Origin: CAZGYE01 sp964530165 | Lineage (GTDB): Bacteria > Planctomycetota > Planctomycetia > Planctomycetales > Planctomycetaceae | Reading direction: 5' to 3' | Assembly (NCBI GenBank): GCA_964530165.1 | Contig: CAZGYE010000114.1 | Span: forward strand, 1-15,612 | Length of the DNA: 15,612 bases | In this document: positions 1-9,756 of the stretch, in pieces | Numbering within the stretch: the stretch's first letter is position 1 | How the letters are laid out: every line of letters begins with the position of its first letter | Translations under genes and position numbers: made by a program | Notes under the pieces: model-generated | Seen by the model: only the letters and a program-made list of their open reading frames with translations | Told to the model about the DNA's origin: nothing | Databases searched by the model: none

Positions 1-54
1 CCTGTCTTCCTGGATTCCTAATTTCCTCATCGCTACATTCGGCTAAACAGTTAC
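1..54. repeat. Right end of a small inverted-repeat element, cut by the window edge
   Basis: These 54 bases are identical to 7862-7915, which is the right-hand third of the 161-bp element at 7755-7915. The copy ends in the same place (cggctaaacagttac) and the sequence then diverges (gaccactc here, ctttttcc there). That sets the element boundary at position 54. The rest of this copy lies to the left of the window. It is in the same orientation as the second copy, so the two are direct repeats about 7.9 kb apart. Confidence 0.8.
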
Positions 55-131
55 GACCACTCAAAGGCCCCGGCTTCCTATCTCTTCGCGCCCAGAGTGC
101 GGGGATGGACGGGACGCTTCGATGATCGGGG

Positions 132-971
132 TCACTCGCCCAGCAGGCTCTTGGCAATTTTGCCGAGGGCTTCGTTTTCGATTTGGCGAACGCGCTCGCG
201 CGTGAGACCGAGCGTTTCGCCGATTTCCTTGAGGGTTCTCGGCTCAGCGTCCTCCAGCCCGAAGCGCATCCGCAGGATGGTGGCTTCGCGGGAGTCCATG
301 GTTTCGAGCATTTGGTAGACGTGGACGAGGTTGTCGTTTTGGATCAGCTGGTCTTCAGGCCTTTTCGTGTTGTCGTCGGCAATCATTTCGCCCAGCGACC
401 AGCTACCGTCCATCTGATCGGATTGCGGCGTGGAGTTGTACAACTGGTTGGCTTTTTTGATGATTTTCAGTTTTTTCTTCGGCAAGTCGAGTTCCTTGGC
501 GACCTCTTCGGGCGTTGGGGTGCGCCCGAATTCGTCCTGCAGTTTTGCGGTGGCCCTCCGCCATTTCGACTGCAGTTCGACCATGTAAGCGGGGATGCGG
601 ATGGTCTTGGCCGAATTGACCAGCGCCCGCTTGATCGACTGCTTGATCCAGTAGCTCGCGTAGGTGCTGAAGCGGGTGTTCATTTCTGGGTCGAAGCCTT
701 CGACGGCCCGCAGCAGTCCGAGGTTCCCCTCTTCGATGAGGTCCTGCAGCGGCAAGCCTTTGCCGGTGTAGGCGCGGGCAATGTTGACAACCAACCGCAA
801 ATTCGCGCGGACCATCCGGTCGCGCGAGTGCGTGTCTCCTTCGGCGATTTGATTGGCAAGCGCCTTTTCTTCCCAAGCGTTCAACAGCGCCGTTTCGTTA
901 ATTTCCCGCAAATACGTTTCCAGGGGTGTCTGGACGGCGGACGATGTGCGGCGTCGCATCGTTTTTTGCAT
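132..971 (-). CDS. Sigma-70 family RNA polymerase sigma factor (short RpoD/SigA type)
   Basis: A 279-residue primary-like sigma factor that would direct core RNA polymerase to -10/-35 promoters. Region 1.2 covers roughly residues 15-46 (TPLETYLREIN). Region 2 covers 50-119, with the core-binding NLRLVVNIAR and DLIEEGNLGLLRAVEGFDP segments and the -10 recognition/melting segment RFSTYASYWIKQSIKRAL. Region 3 follows from about 123 (TIRIP). Region 4 is at about 211-275, with the helix-turn-helix TLKEIGETLGLTRERVRQIE. There is no region 1.1 or acidic insert, so it is much shorter than E. coli RpoD and closer to group 2 or compact group 1 factors. I cannot tell whether it is the only housekeeping sigma or a paralogue. 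The start at 971 follows a weak AGG; the Met at residue 5 is an alternative. The S1 gene lies upstream on the same strand, 274 bp away with a hairpin between, so separate transcription is likely. Confidence 0.95.
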   Translation of the reverse strand: MQKTMRRRTSSAVQTPLETYLREINETALLNAWEEKALANQIAEGDTHSRDRMVRANLRLVVNIARAYTGKGLPLQDLIEEGNLGLLRAVEGFDPEMNTRFSTYASYWIKQSIKRALVNSAKTIRIPAYMVELQSKWRRATAKLQDEFGRTPTPEEVAKELDLPKKKLKIIKKANQLYNSTPQSDQMDGSWSLGEMIADDNTKRPEDQLIQNDNLVHVYQMLETMDSREATILRMRFGLEDAEPRTLKEIGETLGLTRERVRQIENEALGKIAKSLLGE

Positions 972-1106
972 GGGATGCCTATTGTTTTTCCGGTCTGAAG
1001 CGGGGGAAGCTGTCGCTTTTTATCGGCCGGGCATCGGAGCGGGCTGCACCCGAAGCGGTCTGCTAACGGGAAGGAACTGGTAAGACGGGCAGTTGGCGCA
1101 GTCATA

Positions 1107-1136
1107 ACGGCCCTTCAGACAAACACGAAGGGCCGT
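1107..1136 (-). terminator. Hairpin between the S1 and sigma genes, candidate terminator
   Basis: A perfect 10-bp inverted repeat (acggcccttc at 1107-1116, gaagggccgt at 1127-1136) with a 10-nt loop lies 110 bp past the S1 stop codon and 135 bp before the sigma start. The stem is GC-rich. The downstream sequence on the minus strand (tatgactg) has no U-run, so this may be a weak terminator or a leader structure of the sigma gene instead. Confidence 0.5.
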
Positions 1137-1245
1137 AGATCTTATCACGACAGTGTGAATCGCGTCGATTCTGCGTTCGCCGCCAGTTCCTCAAGAGAAT
1201 CGGGTTCGTCCCGAAAGTGGCAAGAGCGGCTCGTTGAGGCCGATG

Positions 1246-3252
<2,007 letters not shown>

Positions 3253-3322
3253 TTCGCTTCAGATCCGTTTCCGCTGGATAGCACACCAGGTCCGCTGACA
3301 GCCGCCCGCATCCAACTGTAAA

Positions 3323-3354
3323 GGCCCTCGTTCCCTCTCGCGCGGACGAGGCCC
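3323..3354 (-). promoter_or_regulatory. Hairpin in the putative rpsA leader
   Basis: ggccctcgt (3323-3331) pairs with acgaggccc (3346-3354), one mismatch in nine, and the stem extends inward by a wobble pair and a G-C. On the minus strand it lies between the promoter candidate at 3392-3400 and the S1 start codon at 3252. It could be a leader structure for S1 autoregulation or the terminator of the upstream DUF4432 gene. No U-run follows, which favours the former slightly. Confidence 0.35.
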
Positions 3355-3391
3355 ACGCCACGCCCTACCGACACAAGCGGGTCATCGCGTT

Positions 3392-3400
3392 ACTATAGCA
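3392..3400 (-). promoter_or_regulatory. Extended -10 promoter candidate for rpsA
   Basis: Read on the minus strand the site is TGC-TATAGT: a TATAAT-like hexamer (5 of 6) with the TGN of an extended -10 element. No good -35 hexamer stands 16-18 nt upstream, which is tolerated by extended -10 promoters. Transcription would begin near 3385, giving an S1 leader of about 130 nt. Confidence 0.4.
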
Positions 3401-3480
3401 GAATCGCTTCTCTGCGGGCTAGCGAAAAACGAGCATCCTCCGAGATTCGTCATTCTCATTGGCTCGTCATTCGTCCTGAC

Positions 3481-4692
3481 TCAGTGGTCATTGCTCTGTT
3501 GGGGCGAATATTTCGCCTGGGGCTCGCGGTAAACCTGGGGCGGCGTTTCACCCTGGAGACCTGCGATTTCTTGTTCGATGGCCAAGACGTCGGCGCTCGA
3601 GGTGTGCACGGCGATGTCGAATTGCGCCTGGTACGACTCACCCGCCGCCAGGTTGATGACCCGGCCCTGCTCGCGTTCGAACGTCTTGAGGTTCGGGAAG
3701 CTGGTCGCCGGTTCCAGGCCGGTGACGTACCCGTCGGCTTCCGCTTGGGTGTTCTTCCACAGGGTGAAATGCGGCAGCTGCCGGCGATTGAAGTGCAGAC
3801 TGATCCCCCGATCACCGGCCGCATTTTTCAGCAGCACGAGTGTCCGGCCGGTTTCGTCGGCTGCCAGGTCCAAGAAATAGCACTGCTCGACGTATCCGGG
3901 CGTCGGCTTCTCATACTCCCGCCAATTGTCGATTCCTTCGGCCGCCCGCAGATTGCAGGGGGCGACTTCCTGCAACGGTGCGACGAATTGAGCGCCCTGT
4001 TCGAGCAACGGCGGCCCGAAATTCGTGTGGTACAGCAGTTCCACCTCCGCCGGCTGGCCGGAAAGGTTTGTGACTTCGTCGATGATCCGCAGCCGATTTG
4101 ATCCGAGTCGCGTTTCCAGCCGCGACGTCAAACGCAGGCACGGGCCAAAGAACATCACGTCGTCGACGACGCCGGTCACCGACAACAGCCCCCCGCCTTC
4201 GGTCGAGGCGGCAATCTCGACCTGGTGAGCCGGCGTGTTGGCCACCCGACCGTGAAGCGTCAGCAGGACTTCGGCAACGTTCCCTTGGTTGTCCCGCACG
4301 ACGTCGGTTCCGGGGGCGCCGTGCCAGGCCAGCCCGCAGCGGCACAGCCACTCGTTGAAACCGGCCAGCCAGCCCAGCCCCTTCCGCTCCGTGAGGTTGA
4401 CCCAGCGGGGATTCACCGGCATCGCCACCGGCGAGCTCCAACCCAGCGGAATGCCGAGGTATTCACCCCGCCAAAGCCCCATACCCCGCGTCGGCAGCAG
4501 CGAGACTCGAAACGAACCGTTATTCACCTCGACAACGTCGACGCCCTCCGAAACGCCGCCGCGCAAAGTTCGCTTGGAGATCGACCAGTCGGCCGATCCC
4601 GGCATTTGCAACTCGGCATCGGGGCCGAGGCGGTATTCATCGAGGTAAACGCCCTGGGCGACATCTGTGAGAACGACGGTTTGGGTAGGCAT
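3481..4692 (-). CDS. DUF4432 family protein (aldose 1-epimerase-like, galactose mutarotase fold)
   Basis: A 403-residue cytoplasmic protein with no signal peptide. It shows the pattern of the DUF4432 branch of the galactose mutarotase-like superfamily: LLPTRGMGLWRGEYLG near residues 66-80, ERKGLGWLAGFNEWLCRCGL at about 102-121, YHTNFGPPLLEQGA at 221-234 and GLEPATSFPNLKTFER at 325-340. The His in YHTNFG and the Glu in GLEP sit where aldose epimerases carry their catalytic His and acid. The family is expected to bind a free or modified sugar, and the substrate cannot be read from the sequence. An AAGG about 10 nt upstream supports the start at 4692. It is divergent from the glycosyltransferase/ftsH pair, with 161 bp between. 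The last 20 or so residues (Gln/Pro-rich) look disordered. Confidence 0.88.
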   Translation of the reverse strand: MPTQTVVLTDVAQGVYLDEYRLGPDAELQMPGSADWSISKRTLRGGVSEGVDVVEVNNGSFRVSLLPTRGMGLWRGEYLGIPLGWSSPVAMPVNPRWVNLTERKGLGWLAGFNEWLCRCGLAWHGAPGTDVVRDNQGNVAEVLLTLHGRVANTPAHQVEIAASTEGGGLLSVTGVVDDVMFFGPCLRLTSRLETRLGSNRLRIIDEVTNLSGQPAEVELLYHTNFGPPLLEQGAQFVAPLQEVAPCNLRAAEGIDNWREYEKPTPGYVEQCYFLDLAADETGRTLVLLKNAAGDRGISLHFNRRQLPHFTLWKNTQAEADGYVTGLEPATSFPNLKTFEREQGRVINLAAGESYQAQFDIAVHTSSADVLAIEQEIAGLQGETPPQVYREPQAKYSPQQSNDH

Positions 4693-4853
4693 GCTGATGC
4701 GGCCTTGATACTGTCGGTTTCATGTTGACGGTCCTGGACGCCTTTTGAGGTGGCGCGCCGCCGCCGAATAGTTTAAACTGAAAGACGAGCTCGCGGCTAT
4801 GCGTCGTCGCTGATTCGGCCATTTTTTTCCAAATTGACAGAGACTGCAAACCA

Positions 4854-5666
4854 GTGGACGGGAAACCTTATTCAGCCGAGTGGTGTGCGGCGATCAGAGA
4901 ACTGTTGGGTGAGATCGGCTGCCGGCAGCTCGGGGTTTATGAGATCCCTGCCGAATTGCTGCTGTCGGTCGTCATTCCCGTGTACAACGAAGCGGAGACG
5001 CTCCGTGCGCTTGTCGACGGCGTGTGCGCCGTGCCGATTCGCAAAGAGATCATTCTCGTTGACGACTGCAGCACCGACGGTTCTCGCGATCTCCTCACAT
5101 CGTTGGAAGAGCAGGGACGAAACGATCCTGAGAACTCGATTCACGTCGTGTATCACGAGGTGAACCGGGGCAAAGGCGCCGCGTTGAAGACCGGCTTCGA
5201 GAAAGCCGGCGGCGACATCATTCTCATCCAGGACGCCGATCTGGAATACGACCCGGCCGAGTACCCCCGACTGTTGCGACCGATCATCGAAGACGAGGCG
5301 GACGTGGTCTACGGCAGCCGCTTTCTCGGCGATCAACCGCACCGAGTGCTGTATTTCTGGCATTACCTCGGTAACAAATTCTTGACGACGCTCTCCAACT
5401 GCTTCACCAACCTGAACCTCACCGACATGGAGACCTGTTACAAAGTTTTCCGGCGAAAGGTGATCGACGACGTCGCCGGGACGTTGAAGCAGAACCGTTT
5501 CGGTTTCGAGCCGGAAATCACCGCCAAGATTGCCAAGCGGCGTTATCCGCTCTACGAGATGTCGATTGGCTATGCGGGCCGCACCTACGAACAGGGAAAG
5601 AAAATCGGTTGGCGCGACGGCTGTCAAGCGCTGTGGTGCATCGTGCGCTACGCATTTGCGGATTGA
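4854..5666 (+). CDS. Family 2 glycosyltransferase (dolichyl-phosphate mannosyltransferase-like)
   Basis: A 270-residue GT-A enzyme that should move a sugar from a nucleotide donor to a lipid phosphate or other acceptor on the cytoplasmic face. Visible motifs are LSVVIPVYNEAETL (about 37-50), ILVDDCSTDGSRD (67-79), NRGKGAALKTGFEKAGGDIILIQDADLEYDP (metal-binding DAD at 127-129), VVYGSRF (151-157), TDMETCYKVFRR (190-201) and FGFEPEITAKIAKR. This matches the DPM1/bactoprenol glucosyltransferase group but lacks the C-terminal membrane helices some members have. The start is uncertain. I use the GTG at 4854, but the frame is open back to a TGA at 4779 with no ATG, and no clear Shine-Dalgarno is present. 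The first 35 residues lie outside the usual domain. ftsH follows 16 nt after the stop, so co-transcription is likely. Confidence 0.9.
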   Translation: MDGKPYSAEWCAAIRELLGEIGCRQLGVYEIPAELLLSVVIPVYNEAETLRALVDGVCAVPIRKEIILVDDCSTDGSRDLLTSLEEQGRNDPENSIHVVYHEVNRGKGAALKTGFEKAGGDIILIQDADLEYDPAEYPRLLRPIIEDEADVVYGSRFLGDQPHRVLYFWHYLGNKFLTTLSNCFTNLNLTDMETCYKVFRRKVIDDVAGTLKQNRFGFEPEITAKIAKRRYPLYEMSIGYAGRTYEQGKKIGWRDGCQALWCIVRYAFAD

Positions 5667-5682
5667 GGAAGAAAGGCACACC

Positions 5683-7659
5683 ATGGAATCTCCCCCTCCG
5701 GAGGACCAACCGGATCGTTCGCAACCGCCGCCGCGTGCTCCCCGTAAGCACCCGTCGGACGAGGAGACGTCACGCCCCACCTCACCCGGCTTGTGGCTGC
5801 TGCTGTTCGCGCTGCTGGTCATGCTGGCGATTTGGCTGTTCCAGAAAGCTCCAGGAAGCACCGGCACGCGCGTGCCGTACAGCTTCTTTCGTCAGCAACT
5901 GGAAGTGGGCAAGACCGGCACGGTGGCGGAAGTCCGCTTTTACGGAGAGATCATCACCGGAAAGTGGAGAGACGGTCAAATCCCAAAAAATCCCGATCCG
6001 GAAGGCGACGAGTTGAGTCAGGCATTCAACACCGTCATGCCGCCTCTTGAAGACCCGGAACTGATGTCGCTGCTCAACCGGAGAGCCAGGCAAGGGGTCG
6101 TCAAGGTAACCGCCGAGAAAACGAGCGTCGGCATGGGGACCCAACTGGTTCTTTGGATGGTCTTTCCACTGCTGCTGTTCGGGTTTTTTTGGTATCTGAT
6201 GCGGCGGACGGCCGATCCCATGGGGAGCGGCATGTTGGGGGGCTTCGTCCGCAGTCCTGCGAAGCGGTTCCACGCCTCGGAGCAGGCGACCACCTTCGAC
6301 GACGTCGCGGCCATGGAACAGGCGAAACAGGAGCTCCAGGAGGTCGTGGAGTTTTTGAAGAACTCGACTAAGTTTCAACGGCTCGGCGCCCAGATTCCCA
6401 AGGGAGTCTTGCTAATGGGGCCGCCTGGAACCGGCAAGACGCTCTTGGCCCGGGCGACCGCCGGCGAGGCAGGCGTTCCTTTCTACTCGATTAGCGGTTC
6501 GGAATTCATTCAGATGTTTGTCGGGGTCGGTGCCAGCCGTGTCCGCGACCTGTTTCGCACGGCCAAGGAGAATTCCCCCTGCATTGTGTTTGTCGACGAG
6601 ATTGACGCTGTGGGGCGGGTCCGCGGCGCCGGTCTGGGCGGCGGTCACGACGAACGCGAACAAACGCTCAACCAGATCCTGAGCGAAATGGATGGCTTCC
6701 AGCAAAACGAGGCGGTCATCGTGCTGGCCGCCACGAATCGTCCCGACGTGCTCGATCCGGCCCTGTTGCGTCCCGGACGATTCGACCGGCACGTGACGAT
6801 CGATCGGCCGACCAAGGCCGGGCGCGTCGGCATTGTCAAGGTGCACATTCGCAACGTCCCGCTGGCCGACGATGTGGATCTGGAAGAAATCGCTTCCGGC
6901 ACGGTCGGGTTTTCTGGAGCCGATCTGCGGAACCTGGTCAACGAGGCCGCGCTGATTGCCACCAAAGCCGGCAAAGATCGTGTCGACAGCGACGACTTCG
7001 ATGCGGCCCGCGACAAGGTGCTGATGGGACCGCTGCGTGAAGACATCCTCAACGAACACGAGCGGGAGATGACCGCCTATCACGAGGCCGGACATGCGCT
7101 TTTGGCTTGGCTGTTGCCCGACGTCGACCCCGTGCACAAGGTAACCATCATTCCTCGCGGACGGGCATTGGGAGCCACGCAGTTGCTGCCCGACGAAGAG
7201 CGATACAACGTCGGCGAGAAGCGGCTGCATTCGCAAATGACAATGCTTTTGGGCGGCCGCGCCGCAGAGAAGCTCCTCTTCGATGAGTATTCCGCGGGCG
7301 CAGAAGACGACCTCAAGAAGGCGACCGGGTTGGCCCGCAAAATGGTTGCCCATTGGGGGATGAGCGAGGTCATCGGACCGGTCGCATTTCGGCAGGGAGA
7401 GGAGCATCCCTTTCTCGGCAAGGAAATTCACGAACAACGCGAGTTCAGCGAAGAAACGGCCCGGATCATCGATCAAGAGGTCCAGCGGTTCCTGGCCCGC
7501 GCGTCCGAAACGGCGGTCAAGCTGCTCACCGGGCGTCGCGACGACCTCGACCGATTGGCGCAGGCGCTTCTGCAGAAGGAGAGCCTCGGACGCAACGAGA
7601 TGAACGAATTGCTCGGCAGCCGGTTGGTTGAGAGTGGAGAGTCGAGAGTGGAGAGCTGA
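5683..7659 (+). CDS. ftsH: ATP-dependent zinc metalloprotease FtsH
   Basis: A 658-residue membrane-anchored AAA+ protease that degrades misassembled membrane proteins and short-lived regulators. A Pro-rich cytoplasmic N-terminus leads to transmembrane helix 1 (about 37-53), a periplasmic region, and helix 2 (about 155-172). The AAA domain has the pore loop FVGVG (279-283), Walker A GPPGTGKT (246-253), Walker B IVFVDEID (301-308) and the second region of homology ending RPGRFDRH. The M41 protease domain has HEAGH (467-471) and the third zinc ligand Asp in GAEDDLKKAT (about 542-543). The frame is open further upstream inside the glycosyltransferase gene, but the ATG at 5683 has GAGGAAGAAAGG ending 6 nt before it, so I start there. 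The last residues (LVESGESRVES) are encoded by the simple repeat at 7627-7730 and are probably not native to the family. Everything needed for activity is present. Confidence 0.97.
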   Translation: MESPPPEDQPDRSQPPPRAPRKHPSDEETSRPTSPGLWLLLFALLVMLAIWLFQKAPGSTGTRVPYSFFRQQLEVGKTGTVAEVRFYGEIITGKWRDGQIPKNPDPEGDELSQAFNTVMPPLEDPELMSLLNRRARQGVVKVTAEKTSVGMGTQLVLWMVFPLLLFGFFWYLMRRTADPMGSGMLGGFVRSPAKRFHASEQATTFDDVAAMEQAKQELQEVVEFLKNSTKFQRLGAQIPKGVLLMGPPGTGKTLLARATAGEAGVPFYSISGSEFIQMFVGVGASRVRDLFRTAKENSPCIVFVDEIDAVGRVRGAGLGGGHDEREQTLNQILSEMDGFQQNEAVIVLAATNRPDVLDPALLRPGRFDRHVTIDRPTKAGRVGIVKVHIRNVPLADDVDLEEIASGTVGFSGADLRNLVNEAALIATKAGKDRVDSDDFDAARDKVLMGPLREDILNEHEREMTAYHEAGHALLAWLLPDVDPVHKVTIIPRGRALGATQLLPDEERYNVGEKRLHSQMTMLLGGRAAEKLLFDEYSAGAEDDLKKATGLARKMVAHWGMSEVIGPVAFRQGEEHPFLGKEIHEQREFSEETARIIDQEVQRFLARASETAVKLLTGRRDDLDRLAQALLQKESLGRNEMNELLGSRLVESGESRVES

Positions 7660-7730
7660 AAGAGTGGAGAGCTGAAAGAGTGGAGAGTTGAGAGTGGAGA
7701 GTGGAGAGCAAGAAGGCTTCGACTCTCAAC
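7627..7730. repeat. Purine-rich simple repeat (gagagtgga-type) running out of ftsH
   Basis: About 85 bases of degenerate 8-16 bp units built from agagtggag, gagagctgaa and gttgagagtgg, including two copies in a row of agagtggagagctgaa. The block begins with gttgagagt at 7627-7635. Its inverse, actctcaac, lies at 7722-7730, so the array is bounded by a 9-bp inverted repeat. Its left part is translated as the FtsH C-terminus, and the stop codon at 7657-7659 is inside a unit. It looks like slipped-strand expansion or a small mobile repeat. Confidence 0.75.
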
Positions 7731-7754
7731 GTTGGACCTTTTCCTTTTGCCTTT

Positions 7755-7915
7755 GTAACACTTTAGCCGTCTGGAGCAACTTCCTCACGACAGTGCATTT
7801 CGTGGTAAACGGAGAATTATTAGGAAACCAGGAAAGCAGGAATGTCGGGAATCGTCTTTCTCCTGTCTTCCTGGATTCCTAATTTCCTCATCGCTACATT
7901 CGGCTAAACAGTTAC
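7755..7915. mobile_element. 161-bp MITE-like element with internal hairpin
   Basis: The ends are imperfect inverted repeats: gtaacactttagccg at 7755-7769 against cggctaaacagttac at 7901-7915, 13 of 15 matching, with weaker symmetry further in. Inside, 7819-7843 (attaggaaaccaggaaagc...) and 7861-7883 (tcctgtcttcctggattcct...) form a hairpin with about 20 of 23 pairs and a 17-nt loop. The right third recurs exactly at 1-54, which supports the right boundary. A CTTT flanks both ends but is too short and low-complexity to prove a target duplication. It has no coding capacity, so any movement needs a transposase elsewhere. It ends 19 nt before the next gene and must contribute to that gene's upstream region. 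Confidence 0.7.
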
Positions 7916-7934
7916 CTTTTTCCGTGTTACGGCC

Positions 7935-9647
7935 ATGCAAACGAATGCGACCATCTTCTTCCAGTCTTACGCGTTCGACGTCCGCGGACGGAAACTGATG
8001 GGCGCTCAATCGGCCAGCGACGGGTTTCTCAGAGCGTTTGTGCGTCACAGCGGCGTCGATCGCTTCTATTGTCTGGCAGAGAACGCTGAGGAATTCGCGG
8101 CCTTCAAGCAGCGAATCGTCAGTTGGTCGCAGACGCCGGACGCCGCGGCAGAATGGGCCCCCCTCGGCCAGCCCGAGCTGCTGCGGACTCCTGGTTGTGT
8201 GTATCATCCCCAGCCTGCTCTCGCGGAGCGGGCTTGGGAACGTCGCCAATACGACGAAACCGCCTACAGCATCTGCGGCGTGACTCACACAACCTGCTCC
8301 GCGGCGGCGATGGACGCCATCGGCTCGCACATGATCGCGCCGCTGCAGCGGTGGGATGCCGTCATCTGCACATCTACGTCAGTCAAGTCGACAATCGATC
8401 ACGTGCTCTGGAACTGGAACGATTACCTTGCCGAACGGCTCAACGCGCAGCCGAGCATTCCGTTCGAGCGACCGGTCATTCCGCTGGGGGTCGACTGCGA
8501 CGCCTACGAAAAGCAGGCCCAGGATCGAGCCGGCCGGGAATCGATGCGCATGGAGTTGGGCGTCGCTGCCGACGACATCGTCTTTCTGTTCTTGGGGCGG
8601 CTGAGCTTTCACGCCAAGGCGCATCCGCTGCCCATGTACCTCGCTCTGGAACAGGCGGCACAGCGCACCGGCAAAAAGCTGCACCTGATTCAGGCCGGCT
8701 GGTTTGCGAATCAGAGTATTCGCGAGCAATTTGTCGCGGGCGCCCGAGATTACTGTCCTTCGGTGAATATCGTCTTTCTCGATGGCCGGCGGCCGGAGAC
8801 TCGTGAGAACGTCTGGTTTGCTGCGGACATCTTCACGTCGCTTTCCGACAATATCCAGGAAACGTTTGGCTTGGTGCCCATCGAAGCGATGGCCGCCGGG
8901 TTGCCGCAAGTGATCTCCGACTGGGACGGTTACTGCGACACGGTGCGGGACGGCATCGATGGATTTCGAATTCCGACGGCCATGCCGCCGCCCGGCACCG
9001 GCGAAGACATCGCCCGGCGACATGCCTCCGGTGTCGACAGTTACGACCGCTACATCGGCCACAGCAGCCAATGCGTGTCTGTCGATGCCGCCGAGTGTGC
9101 CGCGGCCTACGTCAAGTTGATCGAAAACCCGGCACTCCGCCGCAGCATGGGAGAGTCGGGCCGTCGACGCGCACGGGAACGCTTTGACTGGTCGGTCATC
9201 ATCGGGGCGTATCAGGAACTCTGGCGAGAATTACAGGAACGCAGAGAACAGGCCCAACAGCCAAAACACGGCGATCAACGAGCGCCGCATCCGCTCCGCG
9301 AAGACCCGTTTGCACTGTTCGCCGATTACGCCACCACGACGCTCCATCCGGACACCATCTTGACCCTCATGCCCGAAACCGACTCCGAACGGTTCGAGCA
9401 AATGTTCTCCAGTCCGCTGATCAATTACGTCGGGACGCCGTTCCTGCTCTCGACCAAAGAGGAATGCCAAGCTGCCCTGGCGCAGCTCGCCGACGGTCCC
9501 CGGCCGATTGCCGAGCTGCTCGATCTCGTCGATTATGAACGAAGGTACATACTGAACCGATCTTTGGGATGGCTGGCAAAGGCCAATCTCGTCCAGGTCG
9601 TCCGTCAAACCGAACGCGATCAGAGGCAGTGGGTCAGTTTCGATTAA
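7935..9647 (+). CDS. GT-B glycosyltransferase (group 1/GT4 type) with C-terminal extension
   Basis: A 570-residue retaining-type glycosyltransferase. The donor-binding half is at about residues 211-420, with FLFLGRLSFHAKAHPL (217-232) and the EX7E motif ETFGLVPIE (E309/E317), followed by EAMAAGLPQVISDWDGYCDTV. The N-terminal acceptor half is unusual, and an aromatic-rich start (FFQSYAFDVRGRKLMG) replaces the common glycine-rich loop. Residues after 430 go beyond a standard GT4 enzyme: a charged linker, then a helical segment (about 500-560, PRPIAELLDLVDYERRYILNRSLGWLAKANLV) resembling a winged-helix-like module. The acceptor is unknown. The ATG at 7935 has no good Shine-Dalgarno and lies 19 nt after a MITE-like element; Met22 is an alternative. 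The last seven residues are encoded by an element inserted at 9625. Removing it restores a tail ending DQKSN. Confidence 0.88.
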   Translation: MQTNATIFFQSYAFDVRGRKLMGAQSASDGFLRAFVRHSGVDRFYCLAENAEEFAAFKQRIVSWSQTPDAAAEWAPLGQPELLRTPGCVYHPQPALAERAWERRQYDETAYSICGVTHTTCSAAAMDAIGSHMIAPLQRWDAVICTSTSVKSTIDHVLWNWNDYLAERLNAQPSIPFERPVIPLGVDCDAYEKQAQDRAGRESMRMELGVAADDIVFLFLGRLSFHAKAHPLPMYLALEQAAQRTGKKLHLIQAGWFANQSIREQFVAGARDYCPSVNIVFLDGRRPETRENVWFAADIFTSLSDNIQETFGLVPIEAMAAGLPQVISDWDGYCDTVRDGIDGFRIPTAMPPPGTGEDIARRHASGVDSYDRYIGHSSQCVSVDAAECAAAYVKLIENPALRRSMGESGRRRARERFDWSVIIGAYQELWRELQERREQAQQPKHGDQRAPHPLREDPFALFADYATTTLHPDTILTLMPETDSERFEQMFSSPLINYVGTPFLLSTKEECQAALAQLADGPRPIAELLDLVDYERRYILNRSLGWLAKANLVQVVRQTERDQRQWVSFD

Positions 9648-9756
9648 AGGGTGGCTGTGGTGGAGCGAATGCGACCCAACAGACCGTCGATTCTGGGGGC
9701 TCGCCTACGGCTCGACCCCAGCCACCCATTATGTTAAGCCAAACTGACCCACTGCC
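9625..9756. mobile_element. 132-bp MITE with perfect 16-bp ends and 8-bp target duplication
   Basis: ggcagtgggtcagttt at 9625-9640 is the exact inverse of aaactgacccactgcc at 9741-9756. Immediately outside, cgatcaga occurs at 9617-9624 and again at 9757-9764, a perfect 8-bp direct repeat. An inner inverted pair gggtggctg (9649-9657) / cagccaccc (9719-9727) adds secondary structure. The element encodes nothing recognisable. The 8-bp duplication and the GG-starting ends suit a DDE transposase of a type such as IS1595 or ISL3, but the parent is not in the window, so that is inference. The insertion is inside the final codons of the upstream glycosyltransferase. Confidence 0.88.

Noticed and set aside
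183..998. A 271-codon plus-strand frame over the sigma factor gene
   Set aside because: It is the antisense shadow of a clear sigma-70 gene and its translation has no recognisable domain.
4834..4862. TTGACA at 4834-4839 as the promoter of the GT2/ftsH unit
   Set aside because: The matching -10 position would fall inside the coding region at 4857-4862 and reads gacggg, which is not a -10 hexamer.
5530..5682. An N-terminal extension of FtsH inside the glycosyltransferase gene
   Set aside because: The extra 51 residues overlap the coding end of the upstream gene in another frame. The ATG at 5683 has a good Shine-Dalgarno and a normal FtsH N-terminus follows.
7627..7730. Short repeated units as a CRISPR array
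   Set aside because: The units are contiguous, degenerate and 8-16 bp long with no unique spacers, and no cas gene is present.
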